A DNA stretch of 64,000 nucleotides from Bryobacterales bacterium (GTDB taxonomy: Bacteria; Acidobacteriota; Terriglobia; Bryobacterales; Bryobacteraceae): positions 62,001 through 126,000 of the forward strand of contig JADLCT010000054.1 of NCBI GenBank assembly GCA_020847045.1, given 5' to 3'. How positions within the stretch are numbered: position 1 is the first letter of the stretch; the number at the start of each line of letters is the position of its first letter. The position numbers and the translations under genes are program-made. Shown here piece after piece: positions 34,360 through 43,441 of this stretch. The notes below the pieces were generated by a model. That model was not told the origin of the DNA and searched no databases. It was given only the letters and a program-made list of their open reading frames with translations.

Positions 34360-35844
34360 CTAGGGCCTCCCGGCCGCCCACAGTATGGCCTTGCGAACCA
34401 GTTGTTGAAATCCGGGGTGGCGATGCGCCTCGGGACCGTGTCCCAACTGAATCACCACCACGCGTGACTTCTCGTACGGGCTGACCCAGGCCAGTGGGCC
34501 ATCGCTTGCCGGATGCTTGGTCTCCAGCAGCACCGTTACGCGCGGCGAGATCCACATGCCGTGATAGGCCTCATCGTGAATCAGCATGGGCGCCAAGCCC
34601 CGCGCCAGCGGATGTCCCGGCGCCGGATTGGCCTCGATGGCCAGGTCGTGCTGGAAGGTGGACGCTGGCTGGCCGCCGTCCGGTTGCAAAAGGTACCGGC
34701 CGCCCACCACGTCACGCCACCACCACTCCCAACCGTTGTAGTCGGCCAGGGCGTGGTGCAGCACCACCATCCCTTTGCCCGCTTCGAGGAACGCCGTCAG
34801 GTTGCGGCGCTGATCCTCGGGCGTCTCCTGCACCATGTCGTAGAGCACCAGCACGTCCGTGCTCTTCCGTAAATCTCCGCGATAAGCCACCGGGTGTGGA
34901 TTGACGCGGACGCGCAGCGCCGGGTGGTCGAATGCGCCGTAGAGGCTGGGCTCGTAGTCGTGGCCCCCGGTCACCAGTGTCACGCGCACGGGGCGGCCGT
35001 CATTGTTTGAGGAGGACGGGGTTGAGGAGGACGCGGCCCCGGGCGGTGTCACGGCGTCTCCCGCCGCCCACAAAACGGCCCGTGCAAACAAAGCCGCGAA
35101 CCCCGGTGACGACAACGCGGAGGTGTCGTGTCCCAGCGTGGTGTGGAAGGCGCGGCCGGTGCCGAACGCCGTGGTCCAGGCAATGGGTTCATCCTTCCCC
35201 GTGCCGTCCATCGCGGGTGAGTCGAACGCCGTGGCCAGAACGTTCGCGCCGGGAAGCATGCGGAGGTTGTGATAGAGCTCGTCGGAGATCAGGAATCCAT
35301 CGCCCGCCCCTGCCGTGGCCGGGTGAGCGCGGCCGGTCCACTGCACACGAAACAGGTGGCGCTTGCCATGGCCGCTTTTGGGGGCGCTGGCGGACCATCG
35401 CGCGCCTGTCAGTTCCGCATACGCGGGCCACGGCGGTTCGCGCAGTCCAGTGCGCACGTGGCGGTCACCCAGAATCTCCATCTCGCCAAAGGCGTAGCTG
35501 GCCGCATGTGTGGAAACGAAACCGCGGCCCGAGCGCACGAACTCCTCCACGGCCTTCTCGGCCACCGGACCCCACCGGGGGCCGTTGTAATCGGAAACCA
35601 GCACATGGTAAGGCGCCAGTGCGCTGGTGTTCAGCCCGGCGGGCTCCTGCGTCACGCGCACGTCGAAGCGCCCCGTTTGTTCGAGGATGCGCGCCAGCGC
35701 GGGCGTGGTGGAACGCCAGTCATGGTTGTTGCGGCCTGAAAGAATCAGCACCCGCAGTTTTCCCTCCTCAAAGAACGGCGGCCCGCCAGCGGCCGCCAGC
35801 GGGCAAGCCGCCAGGATCAGCGCGAGAGCGAATCTAGCGGGCAT
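34360..35844 (-). CDS. Exported protein with two ThuA domains
   Basis: 494 residues with a signal peptide (FALALILAACPLAAAG). Two ThuA (trehalose-utilisation, GATase-like) domains in tandem: the first from about 30 (LRVLILSGRNNHDWRSTTP ... GRAFHTTLGH), the second from about 286 (VRVTLVTGGHDYEPSLYGA ... VVVIQLGHGPEAHRHP). Such proteins are common with Gfo/Idh/MocA dehydrogenases and are thought to take part in sugar oxidation/reduction at the periplasm. It overlaps the TIM-barrel gene by 11 bp and is the last of a three-gene unit. Confidence 0.88.
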   Translation of the reverse strand: MPARFALALILAACPLAAAGGPPFFEEGKLRVLILSGRNNHDWRSTTPALARILEQTGRFDVRVTQEPAGLNTSALAPYHVLVSDYNGPRWGPVAEKAVEEFVRSGRGFVSTHAASYAFGEMEILGDRHVRTGLREPPWPAYAELTGARWSASAPKSGHGKRHLFRVQWTGRAHPATAGAGDGFLISDELYHNLRMLPGANVLATAFDSPAMDGTGKDEPIAWTTAFGTGRAFHTTLGHDTSALSSPGFAALFARAVLWAAGDAVTPPGAASSSTPSSSNNDGRPVRVTLVTGGHDYEPSLYGAFDHPALRVRVNPHPVAYRGDLRKSTDVLVLYDMVQETPEDQRRNLTAFLEAGKGMVVLHHALADYNGWEWWWRDVVGGRYLLQPDGGQPASTFQHDLAIEANPAPGHPLARGLAPMLIHDEAYHGMWISPRVTVLLETKHPASDGPLAWVSPYEKSRVVVIQLGHGPEAHRHPGFQQLVRKAILWAAGRP

Positions 35845-36688
35845 GAGAGCGTCCCGTCCCGGCCGTCCGGGCTGCGATCAGCGCTTCCAGCACGCCGCGG
35901 CTGCGCGCGGCCTGCTCCGGCGTTCCGCATTCAACCGAGAGCACCCCCGTATAGCCAGCCCCGGCTAGAATTCCGGTCACGCGCTCCCAGTCGATGACAC
36001 CATCGCCGCAGGCGCAGCCGACGGGCGTCCCGGTAACCTTTCCCTTCTCCTCCTCCGACATGCGGATGCTGATGTCCTTGGCGTGCACGTGAACGACGAG
36101 TCCGGCCACGGCCCGCAACCCCTCGTACGGATCCTCGCCCCCCAGGTACGCGTTGCCCGTATCGTAGTTCACGCGCAGGAGGGGCGAGTCCACCAGCGTC
36201 GCGATGCGAAGCAGGCCGTCCGTGGTCTTCGTAATGCTCTGGTGCGGTTCGATCGCGACGAACACGCCATAGCGTTCGGCGGTGCGCAGCACCGTGGTCA
36301 GCGTGTACTTCATCACGGCGAACGCATCCTCGCCCTCGACCCAGGACGGGCGGATACCCTCATCGGTGTTCACCACCGGCGCGCCGATGGCATGGGCGAA
36401 CCGGATGGCTTTTTGCAGGTAAGGCACCGCGATTTCCGGCCGCATCAAGGGGCAGTGCGCGCTCAGTCCCGAGGCGCGCACGCCATTGCGTTCGAGAACA
36501 TCCCGCACCTCCAGCGGTTCGCCGTCCATCGACACCGAATGAAAATAGCCGGCTTCGCTCAACAACTCCCGGCCATCGTGCACCATCGGTTCCACGAACC
36601 GGTATCCCAGCGCCGCCGCCCGTTCCACGCCCGCCGCGAACGGCTTATCTTCGCAGCGGATGAATTCCAGGTTGACGCCCGTGTTCAT
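35834..36688 (-). CDS. Xylose-isomerase-like TIM-barrel protein
   Basis: 284 residues, AP-endonuclease-2 fold. Metal-binding residues are visible: FVAIEPHQSITKTTDGL, LLRVNYDTGNAYLGGEDP, VVHVHAKDI and GVLSVECGTPEQ. Members isomerise or epimerise sugars, ketoses and sugar acids. No signal peptide, so cytoplasmic. The ATG lies in the stop of the upstream oxidoreductase (ATGA). Confidence 0.87.
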   Translation of the reverse strand: MNTGVNLEFIRCEDKPFAAGVERAAALGYRFVEPMVHDGRELLSEAGYFHSVSMDGEPLEVRDVLERNGVRASGLSAHCPLMRPEIAVPYLQKAIRFAHAIGAPVVNTDEGIRPSWVEGEDAFAVMKYTLTTVLRTAERYGVFVAIEPHQSITKTTDGLLRIATLVDSPLLRVNYDTGNAYLGGEDPYEGLRAVAGLVVHVHAKDISIRMSEEEKGKVTGTPVGCACGDGVIDWERVTGILAGAGYTGVLSVECGTPEQAARSRGVLEALIAARTAGTGRSHAR

Positions 36689-37878
36689 ACGTTCCACTCC
36701 GCGTTCCAATCCACGCGCTCCCGCCGTTGGTACGCGAGGTTTCCCATGTGGCAGGCCATCGCCGAATAATGACCGTCCACCGGTCCTGCGTTCGGTTGCC
36801 GGCGGGACCGGATGCACTCGAGCCAGTTGGCCATGTGCGCCACCTCGGGCGACGGACCGGCCGTGACCGCCTCGCCTCCATCCGCCGGAAGAAAGCGGTA
36901 GCCGTAGCGGAAGATATTGAGGCGGCCGCCCGAACCGAAGAAGACGATATCGGCCGACTCCTTGGCTAGCAGATCCGTGATGGTGGCCTCGAAGCTTACG
37001 TTCAACTTGCCGCCGTAATCGAGCAGGAAGTTGATGTTGTCGGGTGTGTCGCGGCCATCGGGATAACGGTAGATTCCGCCCACCGCCACCGCGCTGCGGG
37101 GCCTGTCGACGCCGAGGAACCAGTGCACCACGTCGACCATGTGGACGAAGAGTCCGCCCGTCTGCCCGCCGGTGGAAAAGTCCCAGTAGGCGAAGCGGTT
37201 GAAGTAGCGCTTCGGATCCCACGGAATGCGGGGCAGCCACCCCAGCACGGCGTTCCAGTCGAGGCCGTCCGGCTTGCGCTCCATGCCGGGTGGAACGGGC
37301 GTGAGGTAACCGCCATTGGCGTTCCATAAAGTGCGCACCATGGTCACCTGGCCAATCAGCCCGGTATCGAAGAAGCGCTGCTTGGCTTCGATGAAGTGGG
37401 CCAGGCTTCTTTGTTGCACGCCCACCTGGACGATGCGGCCGTGTTCGCGGGCGGCGCGCACGACATCGCGCCCCTGTTCAGGAAGCGAGGTCATCGGCTT
37501 TTCGACGAACACGTCCTTGCCCGCGCGGCAGGCATCCACGGTCATGCGCGAGTGCAGGTGGTCGAGCGTGGCGACGATGACGCCGTCGATGTCCTTCCGG
37601 TCGAGCAGCGCCCGGTAATCGGCCAGCTTGTCCACCGGTGTCCCCACAAGTTCCGCCCCGTGGTTCCTGCGCTGGTCCCAGGCGTCGCACACGGCGGCCC
37701 ACTCCACGCCTCCGGCCCTTTGCGCCATGCGAATCAAGTGCGAGCCCCGGCCACCCGTCCCAATAATGCCGAGACGGATGCGCTCGTTGGCCCCGGCGGC
37801 GCGCGCCGTGGAGGCCGCCGTGAAGGTGGCGGCGGTGCTGGTGGTGCGAAGAAAGTTCCGGCGGGAGGACTGTGTCAT
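36685..37878 (-). CDS. Tat-exported Gfo/Idh/MocA oxidoreductase (1)
   Basis: 397 residues. Twin-arginine signal SSRRNFLRTT followed by a hydrophobic stretch and AAG, then the Rossmann motif RLGIIGTGGRGSHLIRMA and the family motif VFVEKPMT with catalytic Lys; the C-domain has GGLFVHMVDVVHWFLG. It oxidises a sugar or sugar derivative with bound NAD(P). It is the first gene of a three-gene unit with the TIM-barrel and ThuA genes; start 78 bp from the divergent TIM-barrel gene. Confidence 0.9.
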   Translation of the reverse strand: MTQSSRRNFLRTTSTAATFTAASTARAAGANERIRLGIIGTGGRGSHLIRMAQRAGGVEWAAVCDAWDQRRNHGAELVGTPVDKLADYRALLDRKDIDGVIVATLDHLHSRMTVDACRAGKDVFVEKPMTSLPEQGRDVVRAAREHGRIVQVGVQQRSLAHFIEAKQRFFDTGLIGQVTMVRTLWNANGGYLTPVPPGMERKPDGLDWNAVLGWLPRIPWDPKRYFNRFAYWDFSTGGQTGGLFVHMVDVVHWFLGVDRPRSAVAVGGIYRYPDGRDTPDNINFLLDYGGKLNVSFEATITDLLAKESADIVFFGSGGRLNIFRYGYRFLPADGGEAVTAGPSPEVAHMANWLECIRSRRQPNAGPVDGHYSAMACHMGNLAYQRRERVDWNAEWNV

Positions 37879-37956
37879 GGGGGTGATCCGTGTGGAACTG
37901 GTGAGCAATCCGAACGCCATTTGCGTCGTGGAAGCCGGATTGCAACCGTGATTGCC

Positions 37957-38829
37957 ATGACGCGCAGAGAATTGCTGGCTGGAATCCCGCTCGCCACGCG
38001 AAGCGGCTATGCCCCCACGCTCGCCGTGCAAGCCTATGTCTGGCAGCAGGCGCTGGCACGCCAGAAACGAACTATCGCGGATGGCGCGGAAGAGGTGGCC
38101 GCCAGTCTGGCCGGGGCGGGCTTCCGCACGGTGGAACTCACCTCGGCCTTCTTCACGCCGGAGCTGGCGCCCCGGATGTTGGACCTGCTGGCGCGGCACG
38201 GTCTGAAACTGGCCGTGGTCTACAACGGCGGGGCCATGCACGAGCCGGCCGCGGCCGGGCGCACCATCGACGACACGCTGGCCTTGGCCGGGCGCGTGAA
38301 GCCGGCGGGCATCGCGGCTGTCAGCTTCAATGCCAACCCCAAGCCGAAGGGTGAGCGGAAGACGGATGCCGAACTGGAGACGCAGACGCGGGCCATCGAG
38401 AGCCTGGGCCGGCGGCTCCATGCCCAGGGCCTGAAGCTCCTGGTGCACGAACATGCCCCCGAGCTGGCCGAAAACGCGCGGGAGTGGCGTCACATGCTGC
38501 ACGGCACGGAGCCGAAGCACGTAGGCATCTGTCTCGACGTGCACTGGGTGCTGAAAGGCGGGCTGGACCCAATGACGCTGCTTGCCGAGGCCGGGCCCCG
38601 CCTGGGTAGCCTGCACCTGCGCAACTCCCGGAACGGCGTGTGGCTGGAAGAGGTGGCCGACGGGGATGTCGATTACTCAAGAGTTGCCGAATACCTGCGC
38701 AAAAACCGCTTTCAAGGCTGGCTGGTGGTGGAGCTCGCCTGGGAGGGGGCGACTGAAATCACACGCGGCCTAACGGAGAACCTGCGGCGCAGCCGGGAGT
38801 GGACCGAGCGCGTGTTCCACCTGCGTTGA
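37957..38829 (+). CDS. Sugar isomerase/epimerase TIM-barrel protein
   Basis: 290 residues. Start MTRRELLAGIPLATR is a twin-arginine-like leader, though weak. The fold includes VAASLAGAGFRTVELTS, KLAVVYNGGAMHEP, KLLVHEHAPELAENA, HVGICLDVHWVLKGG and WLVVELAWEGAT, the metal-site pattern of hydroxypyruvate isomerase/xylose isomerase-like proteins. An in-frame GTG three codons upstream is possible. Its last 60 bases overlap the convergent DUF6807 gene. Confidence 0.82.
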   Translation: MTRRELLAGIPLATRSGYAPTLAVQAYVWQQALARQKRTIADGAEEVAASLAGAGFRTVELTSAFFTPELAPRMLDLLARHGLKLAVVYNGGAMHEPAAAGRTIDDTLALAGRVKPAGIAAVSFNANPKPKGERKTDAELETQTRAIESLGRRLHAQGLKLLVHEHAPELAENAREWRHMLHGTEPKHVGICLDVHWVLKGGLDPMTLLAEAGPRLGSLHLRNSRNGVWLEEVADGDVDYSRVAEYLRKNRFQGWLVVELAWEGATEITRGLTENLRRSREWTERVFHLR

Positions 38830-39684
38830 AGCGCCGGTCCGGCGCGCACCTGCCGCGCCCGAGGCCCCATCCCAGACGCGTACGGTGTAGCGCAGCGTCA
38901 CAGGACGGCCCGGCTCCAGGCGTACGGGCGTGACGCCGGGGAAGTTCGCTCCCGTGAAACCGTAATGGCGCAAGCACCAGTGGTTCGGAAATCCAGGGTT
39001 GCCGCGTTCGGCGGTGATGCGAAGCCCGGCGCGGCCTTGCGCGAACACGCCTTCCAGCGCCGCCCATTCGTGAGCGCCGTGATCCTCGTCCTTGGCGAGC
39101 GTCCCTTCGCTTGATAGCAGGCGGGTGTCCGTGCGCGGTGCGAAACGCACGCTGAAACCGCCATACCCTTTGTTCTGCTCCGGCGCGCCAGCCAGCGTCA
39201 CGGGCTCGCCCACGGCCTCAATCGTCAGTGCGGCTTCTATGACGCGCGCGCCGTCCGACGCCGGGTGCGCCCGAAGCACGAGCCGGTCCCGCATCAGGAC
39301 TCTGCCACCCGCGCGCCAGGTTTGGGCCGCCTCCAGCTCGGCGATGCCCGTGGGCTCGATCCGGTGGCTCACACGTTCGTTCGCGTGCTCAATGCCTTTC
39401 TGCAGCCATGAATCGTACCGCTGGCCGTTCGCATCCAGCACCGGCCAGCCCCAGAACAGGCCACGATGATGGCGGTGGTCGGCGGGTCCGTCGTCAGTCA
39501 GGATCACGCCGGCAGGAGAGGCGATAGGGTGCACATAACAGCAATTCCGCCCCTGGCCGTGATGGTAGGCGAGAACGAGCGCGCTGTTTTCGGTAAGTTC
39601 GAGCAGAACCCCGCCCTTTTCCACCCACGCGAGGTCACCAGCCTGCGCCGTGGCGGCAATCCAAAGTGCCAGCGCGAACCTCAT
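38770..39684 (-). CDS. DUF6807 (PmoA-named) secreted protein
   Basis: 304 residues, signal peptide (RFALALWIAATAQAG). The family shows TDDGPADHRHHRGLFWGW, with conserved His residues, and NPGFPNHWCLRHYGFTGANFPG near the end. The family is listed as methane oxygenase PmoA in some databases; this is a naming accident and it is not the pMMO subunit. It occurs next to sugar oxidoreductases and probably binds or modifies a carbohydrate in the periplasm. The C-terminal tail overlaps the convergent TIM-barrel gene by 60 bp. Coupled to the enolase-superfamily gene by ATGA. Confidence 0.84.
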   Translation of the reverse strand: MRFALALWIAATAQAGDLAWVEKGGVLLELTENSALVLAYHHGQGRNCCYVHPIASPAGVILTDDGPADHRHHRGLFWGWPVLDANGQRYDSWLQKGIEHANERVSHRIEPTGIAELEAAQTWRAGGRVLMRDRLVLRAHPASDGARVIEAALTIEAVGEPVTLAGAPEQNKGYGGFSVRFAPRTDTRLLSSEGTLAKDEDHGAHEWAALEGVFAQGRAGLRITAERGNPGFPNHWCLRHYGFTGANFPGVTPVRLEPGRPVTLRYTVRVWDGASGAAGARRTGASTQVEHALGPLPAAPQVLR

Positions 39685-40859
39685 GCGACGGTCCCCTTTC
39701 GCACCAACTCTTCGTCCACCTCGACGCCCAGACCAGGACCCGTGGGCGCCGCCAGCGCGCCATCTTCCAGCCGGAAGGGCCGCCGCAGAAAGCTGCCGGT
39801 AAGAAATTGCGGTCCGTTGAGCGCTGCTGGAAAGGCCACATCGTAGGCGCCGTACAAGGCGAGCGAGGCGGCCAGCGATACATCCGGGTCCGTCAGGCCG
39901 CTGCCCAGCACCATCAAACCCGCGTCGCGCAAAATCTCCATCTGCCGCCGGGCGTCCCATAGTCCTGCCGTGCGCGCCGGCTTCATCGCCACGCCGTCCA
40001 GCAAACCCAGTTTGATGAACTCCACCAGCTCCACGGAGGAGACCACGCCTTCGTCCATCAGAATGGGCAGCGCGCCCTGCCGTTTCAACTCCCGGAAGCC
40101 CGACAACCGGTTGGCCGCCACCGGCTGCTCAAACACGTTGACGCCCGCCGCCGCCAGCTTGGGCGCAACGGCGAGCGCGGTGGCCGTATCGTAGCCGCCG
40201 TTGGCGTCGGCCCACAGAAAACAGTCCGGCGCCTGCCGCCGCACCTGCCGGGCCAGTTCGACGTCGAACTTTGGATCCGGCGCCACCTTGATGTTGAAGT
40301 GGCGGTAGCCGCGCCGCAGTCCCTCGTCGACCAGGCCGCCGGTTTCGTCGAGGGTGCGCGGGTTCAACGTCCAGCTCAGTGTGATCCGCTCGCGCCCCTT
40401 CCGGCCCCACCATGTGGAGAGGGGACGTTTGGCCAGCCGCCCGGCCAGGTCGTGCAGCGCCAGATCGATTCCTGCCTTGGCGATGGGCATGCCTGTCGAG
40501 AACGATGCGGCTACCGCCCGGTTCATGGCCTGGTGCGCGCCGGCGATGTCGAACGGATCGCGCCCGGTCAGGACGGGCGCCAGGTACTCGCGCAGCGTCG
40601 AGACAACCGACTCGGGCGTTTCATAGCTCCATGTATGCGTGGGCACGCTCTGGCCCCAACCGGAGGAGCCATCCTCGGCGGTGATCTTCACGAACACGGC
40701 CGGGCGCTGCGGCTTCGGAAAGAAGCGGAAGTGGCCGGTTACCGGGTAGATCACCGGGAACACTTCGACACGCTGGATGGGCGGTCCGGCAGAGGCGCCT
40801 GGAACAGCTCCCGCCATAGCTCCCGCACTCACAATGGGAAGGAATGCCCGCCGCATCAT
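39681..40859 (-). CDS. Mandelate racemase/muconate lactonising (enolase superfamily) enzyme
   Basis: 392 residues, N-terminal leader (MMRRAFLPIVSAGAMAGAV). Acid-sugar dehydratase-type or cycloisomerase/epimerase fold: Lys in HFNIKVAPD, metal ligands Asp in CFLWADANGGYD, Glu in VFEQPVA, Asp/Glu in LMDEGVV, and second Lys in VAMKPARTAG. These place it in the MLE group rather than the MR group. The leader suggests export, unusual for this superfamily. Starts in the overlap with the upstream oxidoreductase. Confidence 0.87.
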   Translation of the reverse strand: MMRRAFLPIVSAGAMAGAVPGASAGPPIQRVEVFPVIYPVTGHFRFFPKPQRPAVFVKITAEDGSSGWGQSVPTHTWSYETPESVVSTLREYLAPVLTGRDPFDIAGAHQAMNRAVAASFSTGMPIAKAGIDLALHDLAGRLAKRPLSTWWGRKGRERITLSWTLNPRTLDETGGLVDEGLRRGYRHFNIKVAPDPKFDVELARQVRRQAPDCFLWADANGGYDTATALAVAPKLAAAGVNVFEQPVAANRLSGFRELKRQGALPILMDEGVVSSVELVEFIKLGLLDGVAMKPARTAGLWDARRQMEILRDAGLMVLGSGLTDPDVSLAASLALYGAYDVAFPAALNGPQFLTGSFLRRPFRLEDGALAAPTGPGLGVEVDEELVRKGTVA

Positions 40860-42055
40860 ACGATTTCAAGGCGGGTCGAGTCGAATGTCACGCGGCGGCC
40901 GGTTCGCATCGCCTCGGCGGCCATGATACCGGCTACAGCGTGCGAAAAGCCGTCCTGAATGTTCGCTCGTGGCGTCTTGCGCGAGCGCACGCAGCGCAGG
41001 AAATTCTCCATGTGCGTATCGGTTTGCACGGGCTCCACGGCCAGAGTGGACTGAATCTTGTCCTTGTCCGAGCTGCCTTCGCCGGAAACCGTCAGACGCT
41101 CGCAATCCAGCACGCCGCGCGTGCCGTACCAGGCGTTCCGCACCGGCGCCGCGTTGGTGAGGCTCATCGCCCAGCGCACCAGGCAGCCGTCCGGATATTC
41201 GAGCAGAGACTGAAAGACGTCCTCCGTCTCGCGGCCGTCCTTCCACAAGTAGACGCCGCCGCTGGCCACGGCCGACCGCGGATACGGCGCGCCGAGGAAC
41301 CAGGGTACAAGGTCGATATAGTGGCTCATCCACAGTCCCGGCAGCCCGTTGGTATAGTCGCGAAACAACTGCCACTCGCGCAGACGGCGCGCGTCGAAGG
41401 GCCTGTCCGAGCGTCCGAACAGAAAGCGCGGCCAGTCGATATCCTCGGCGCGCAGGCCGGAATAGTCGCGGCGCCAGCGCGCCTGGTGAAAATTCACCTC
41501 CATGTCGACGCGAGTCACGCGGCCGAGAACTCCCCGCTGCATGAGCGCGGCCGCGCCCATCAAACCCGGTTCGCTGCGGCGCTGCGTTCCGATCTGCACC
41601 ACCTGGCTGGACTGCTTGACGGTGTGAAACGCACGCTTGGCATCGGCGAACACCGTCGCCATGGGTTTCTCGCAATAGACGTCCTTGCCCGCGCGCACGG
41701 CCTCGGCGAGCATCTCGGCGTGCGTGAAATCGGGCGAGGCGATAATGACCGCGTCCACCTCCTTCCAGGCCAGCAACTCGCGGTAGTCCGTGGTTTTGCG
41801 CACGGGACCGTTGAACGCCGAACTGGAACGCTCCACCATCTCATCCAACGCCGGACGGTGCACGTCGCACACGGCCGTAATGGCGATGTTCTCCGGCTTC
41901 AGTTTGATCAGGTCCCCGAAGTGGTGCCTGCCCCGTGAACCCGCGCCGATCAGACCGATGCCAATGCGGTCATTCGGCGAAAAGGTTCGCGCCGGAGCGC
42001 CCGCCGCTGGAACGCCCGCGGCCATGCCGAGAAATGTCCGTCGTGAAGCACTCAT
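40856..42055 (-). CDS. Tat-exported Gfo/Idh/MocA oxidoreductase (2)
   Basis: 399 residues. Twin-arginine leader ASRRTFLGMAAG; Rossmann motif GIGLIGAGSRGRHHFGDLI; VYCEKPMAT with catalytic Lys; C-domain region GLPGLWMSHYIDLVPWFLG. The sequence is only distantly similar to copy (1). It is coupled by ATGA to the enolase-superfamily gene, and that one to DUF6807, so the three form a unit. Confidence 0.9.
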   Translation of the reverse strand: MSASRRTFLGMAAGVPAAGAPARTFSPNDRIGIGLIGAGSRGRHHFGDLIKLKPENIAITAVCDVHRPALDEMVERSSSAFNGPVRKTTDYRELLAWKEVDAVIIASPDFTHAEMLAEAVRAGKDVYCEKPMATVFADAKRAFHTVKQSSQVVQIGTQRRSEPGLMGAAALMQRGVLGRVTRVDMEVNFHQARWRRDYSGLRAEDIDWPRFLFGRSDRPFDARRLREWQLFRDYTNGLPGLWMSHYIDLVPWFLGAPYPRSAVASGGVYLWKDGRETEDVFQSLLEYPDGCLVRWAMSLTNAAPVRNAWYGTRGVLDCERLTVSGEGSSDKDKIQSTLAVEPVQTDTHMENFLRCVRSRKTPRANIQDGFSHAVAGIMAAEAMRTGRRVTFDSTRLEIV

Positions 42056-42109
42056 GCTGAACCTCCTGCCGGTCCTGCGTTAAAGTGCGCATCAGGTGGG
42101 TGATGTCAC

Positions 42110-43339
42110 TCAGCCAATGCGTGGAAACTCATAGCCCTTCCGTCGTGGGCGGCTCAAAAATGTGTTGGCTTCCGCATCGCTGTGGAATCTCTCGGCTACC
42201 GGGTCCCATTTGAGCGTCCGGCCGAGATCCCTGGCAATGTTCACCAGGTGGCAGAGGGTCGAGGCGCGGTGGCCGGCCTCCACATCGGCGTTCGGGTTGC
42301 GGCGGCGGCGCACAGCGTCGAAGAAGTCGGCGATGTGAAAGCGGTTTTCGCCGGGACCCTCGGGGGTGAACTCGGGCGCATCCTTCATCAGCTTCGATGC
42401 CAGGTCGCCGGGCTCCACGGTGAACGATCCGCGCTTGATTTCAATGCGGCCCTTATCACCCACAAAGATTGCGCCCAGGTCGGCGTGGTCGCGCCTGGCG
42501 CCCACCAGTTTGACGAGCGTGCCGGAAGCAAACCGCATGATGACCGGCGCTGTAAGACCCGGACCTTCCGGCGCGATTTCCACCGGCCCGGTGTCATCGG
42601 CGCCCAGCGCGCACTGCACCTGGTCGAGCGAATGTGCGCCCCAGCCGGTGACGCCCCAGGACTGGCCGCCGCCATCGTAGTCCGTGTACCAGGCCCAGCG
42701 CTTCTGCAACTCGGCGCTGAACGGCCGCAATTCGGTCTGATTGCACCACTGGTCCCAATTCATGCCATCCGGAATGGGCTCGGCCGGGCGCGGAGACCAG
42801 CGCCGTCCCGCCTCGAAGTTGCACACGATCACTTCGCGCACCTTGCCGATGGCCCCTTCCCGCACGAGTTTGCTCGCATACACGTTGGCGGGCAGGGAGC
42901 GCTGCTGGGTGCCTGTCGTCAGCACGCGGCCATAATGCCTCGCCGCGCGCACAAGCACGCGCCCTTCGGCGACGGTCAACGTAAGGGGCTTCTCCGCATA
43001 GACGTCGACACCCGCCTGCATGGCGTGAATGCAGATCAAAGCCCGAGCGTGCGTCGTGGTCTCCACGAACACCGCATCGAGTTTCTCCTTGTCGAGCATG
43101 GCCCGGTAGTCGTGATACTTCGTCCATTGCTCGCCATCGCCGCGCGTTTTGGCCGCCTCATGGCAACGGGGCAGGAAACAATCGGCCACGGCCACAATCT
43201 GGGCGCCGGGGAACTGCTCGTTGGCCAGCAACCACCGGGCGCGGCCGCCGAGCCCGATAAAGCCCAGACGGATGCGGTCGTTGGGGCCCACCGCGGCCAG
43301 GGCTGCCGCAGGCGTAAGCAGAAAGTGGCGTCGCTTCAT
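42110..43339 (-). CDS. Gfo/Idh/MocA oxidoreductase (3)
   Basis: 409 residues. Short leader KRRHFLLTPAAALAAVG (twin-arginine-like), Rossmann IRLGFIGLGGRARWLLA, VYAEKPLTL and GWGAHSLDQVQCAL. It lies 54 bp upstream of copy (2), probably the first gene of a four-gene leftward unit, and is divergent from the glycoside-hydrolase-like gene by 102 bp. Three paralogues in one 7-kb block suggest multi-step redox chemistry on one sugar. Confidence 0.9.
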   Translation of the reverse strand: MKRRHFLLTPAAALAAVGPNDRIRLGFIGLGGRARWLLANEQFPGAQIVAVADCFLPRCHEAAKTRGDGEQWTKYHDYRAMLDKEKLDAVFVETTTHARALICIHAMQAGVDVYAEKPLTLTVAEGRVLVRAARHYGRVLTTGTQQRSLPANVYASKLVREGAIGKVREVIVCNFEAGRRWSPRPAEPIPDGMNWDQWCNQTELRPFSAELQKRWAWYTDYDGGGQSWGVTGWGAHSLDQVQCALGADDTGPVEIAPEGPGLTAPVIMRFASGTLVKLVGARRDHADLGAIFVGDKGRIEIKRGSFTVEPGDLASKLMKDAPEFTPEGPGENRFHIADFFDAVRRRRNPNADVEAGHRASTLCHLVNIARDLGRTLKWDPVAERFHSDAEANTFLSRPRRKGYEFPRIG

Positions 43340-43441
43340 GGTGGGACGGTGTGCATTTCACTCGCCATTCCGGCGCCATCCCGCCGCGATCCTTGGGCCA
43401 CCCCGGCCCGCAGCCGGACCTTGGATTGCTAAAACGGTGTT

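Noticed and set aside
38770-39684. PmoA methane oxygenase
   Set aside because: The family name is misleading; the protein lacks any feature of membrane methane monooxygenase and sits in a sugar locus.
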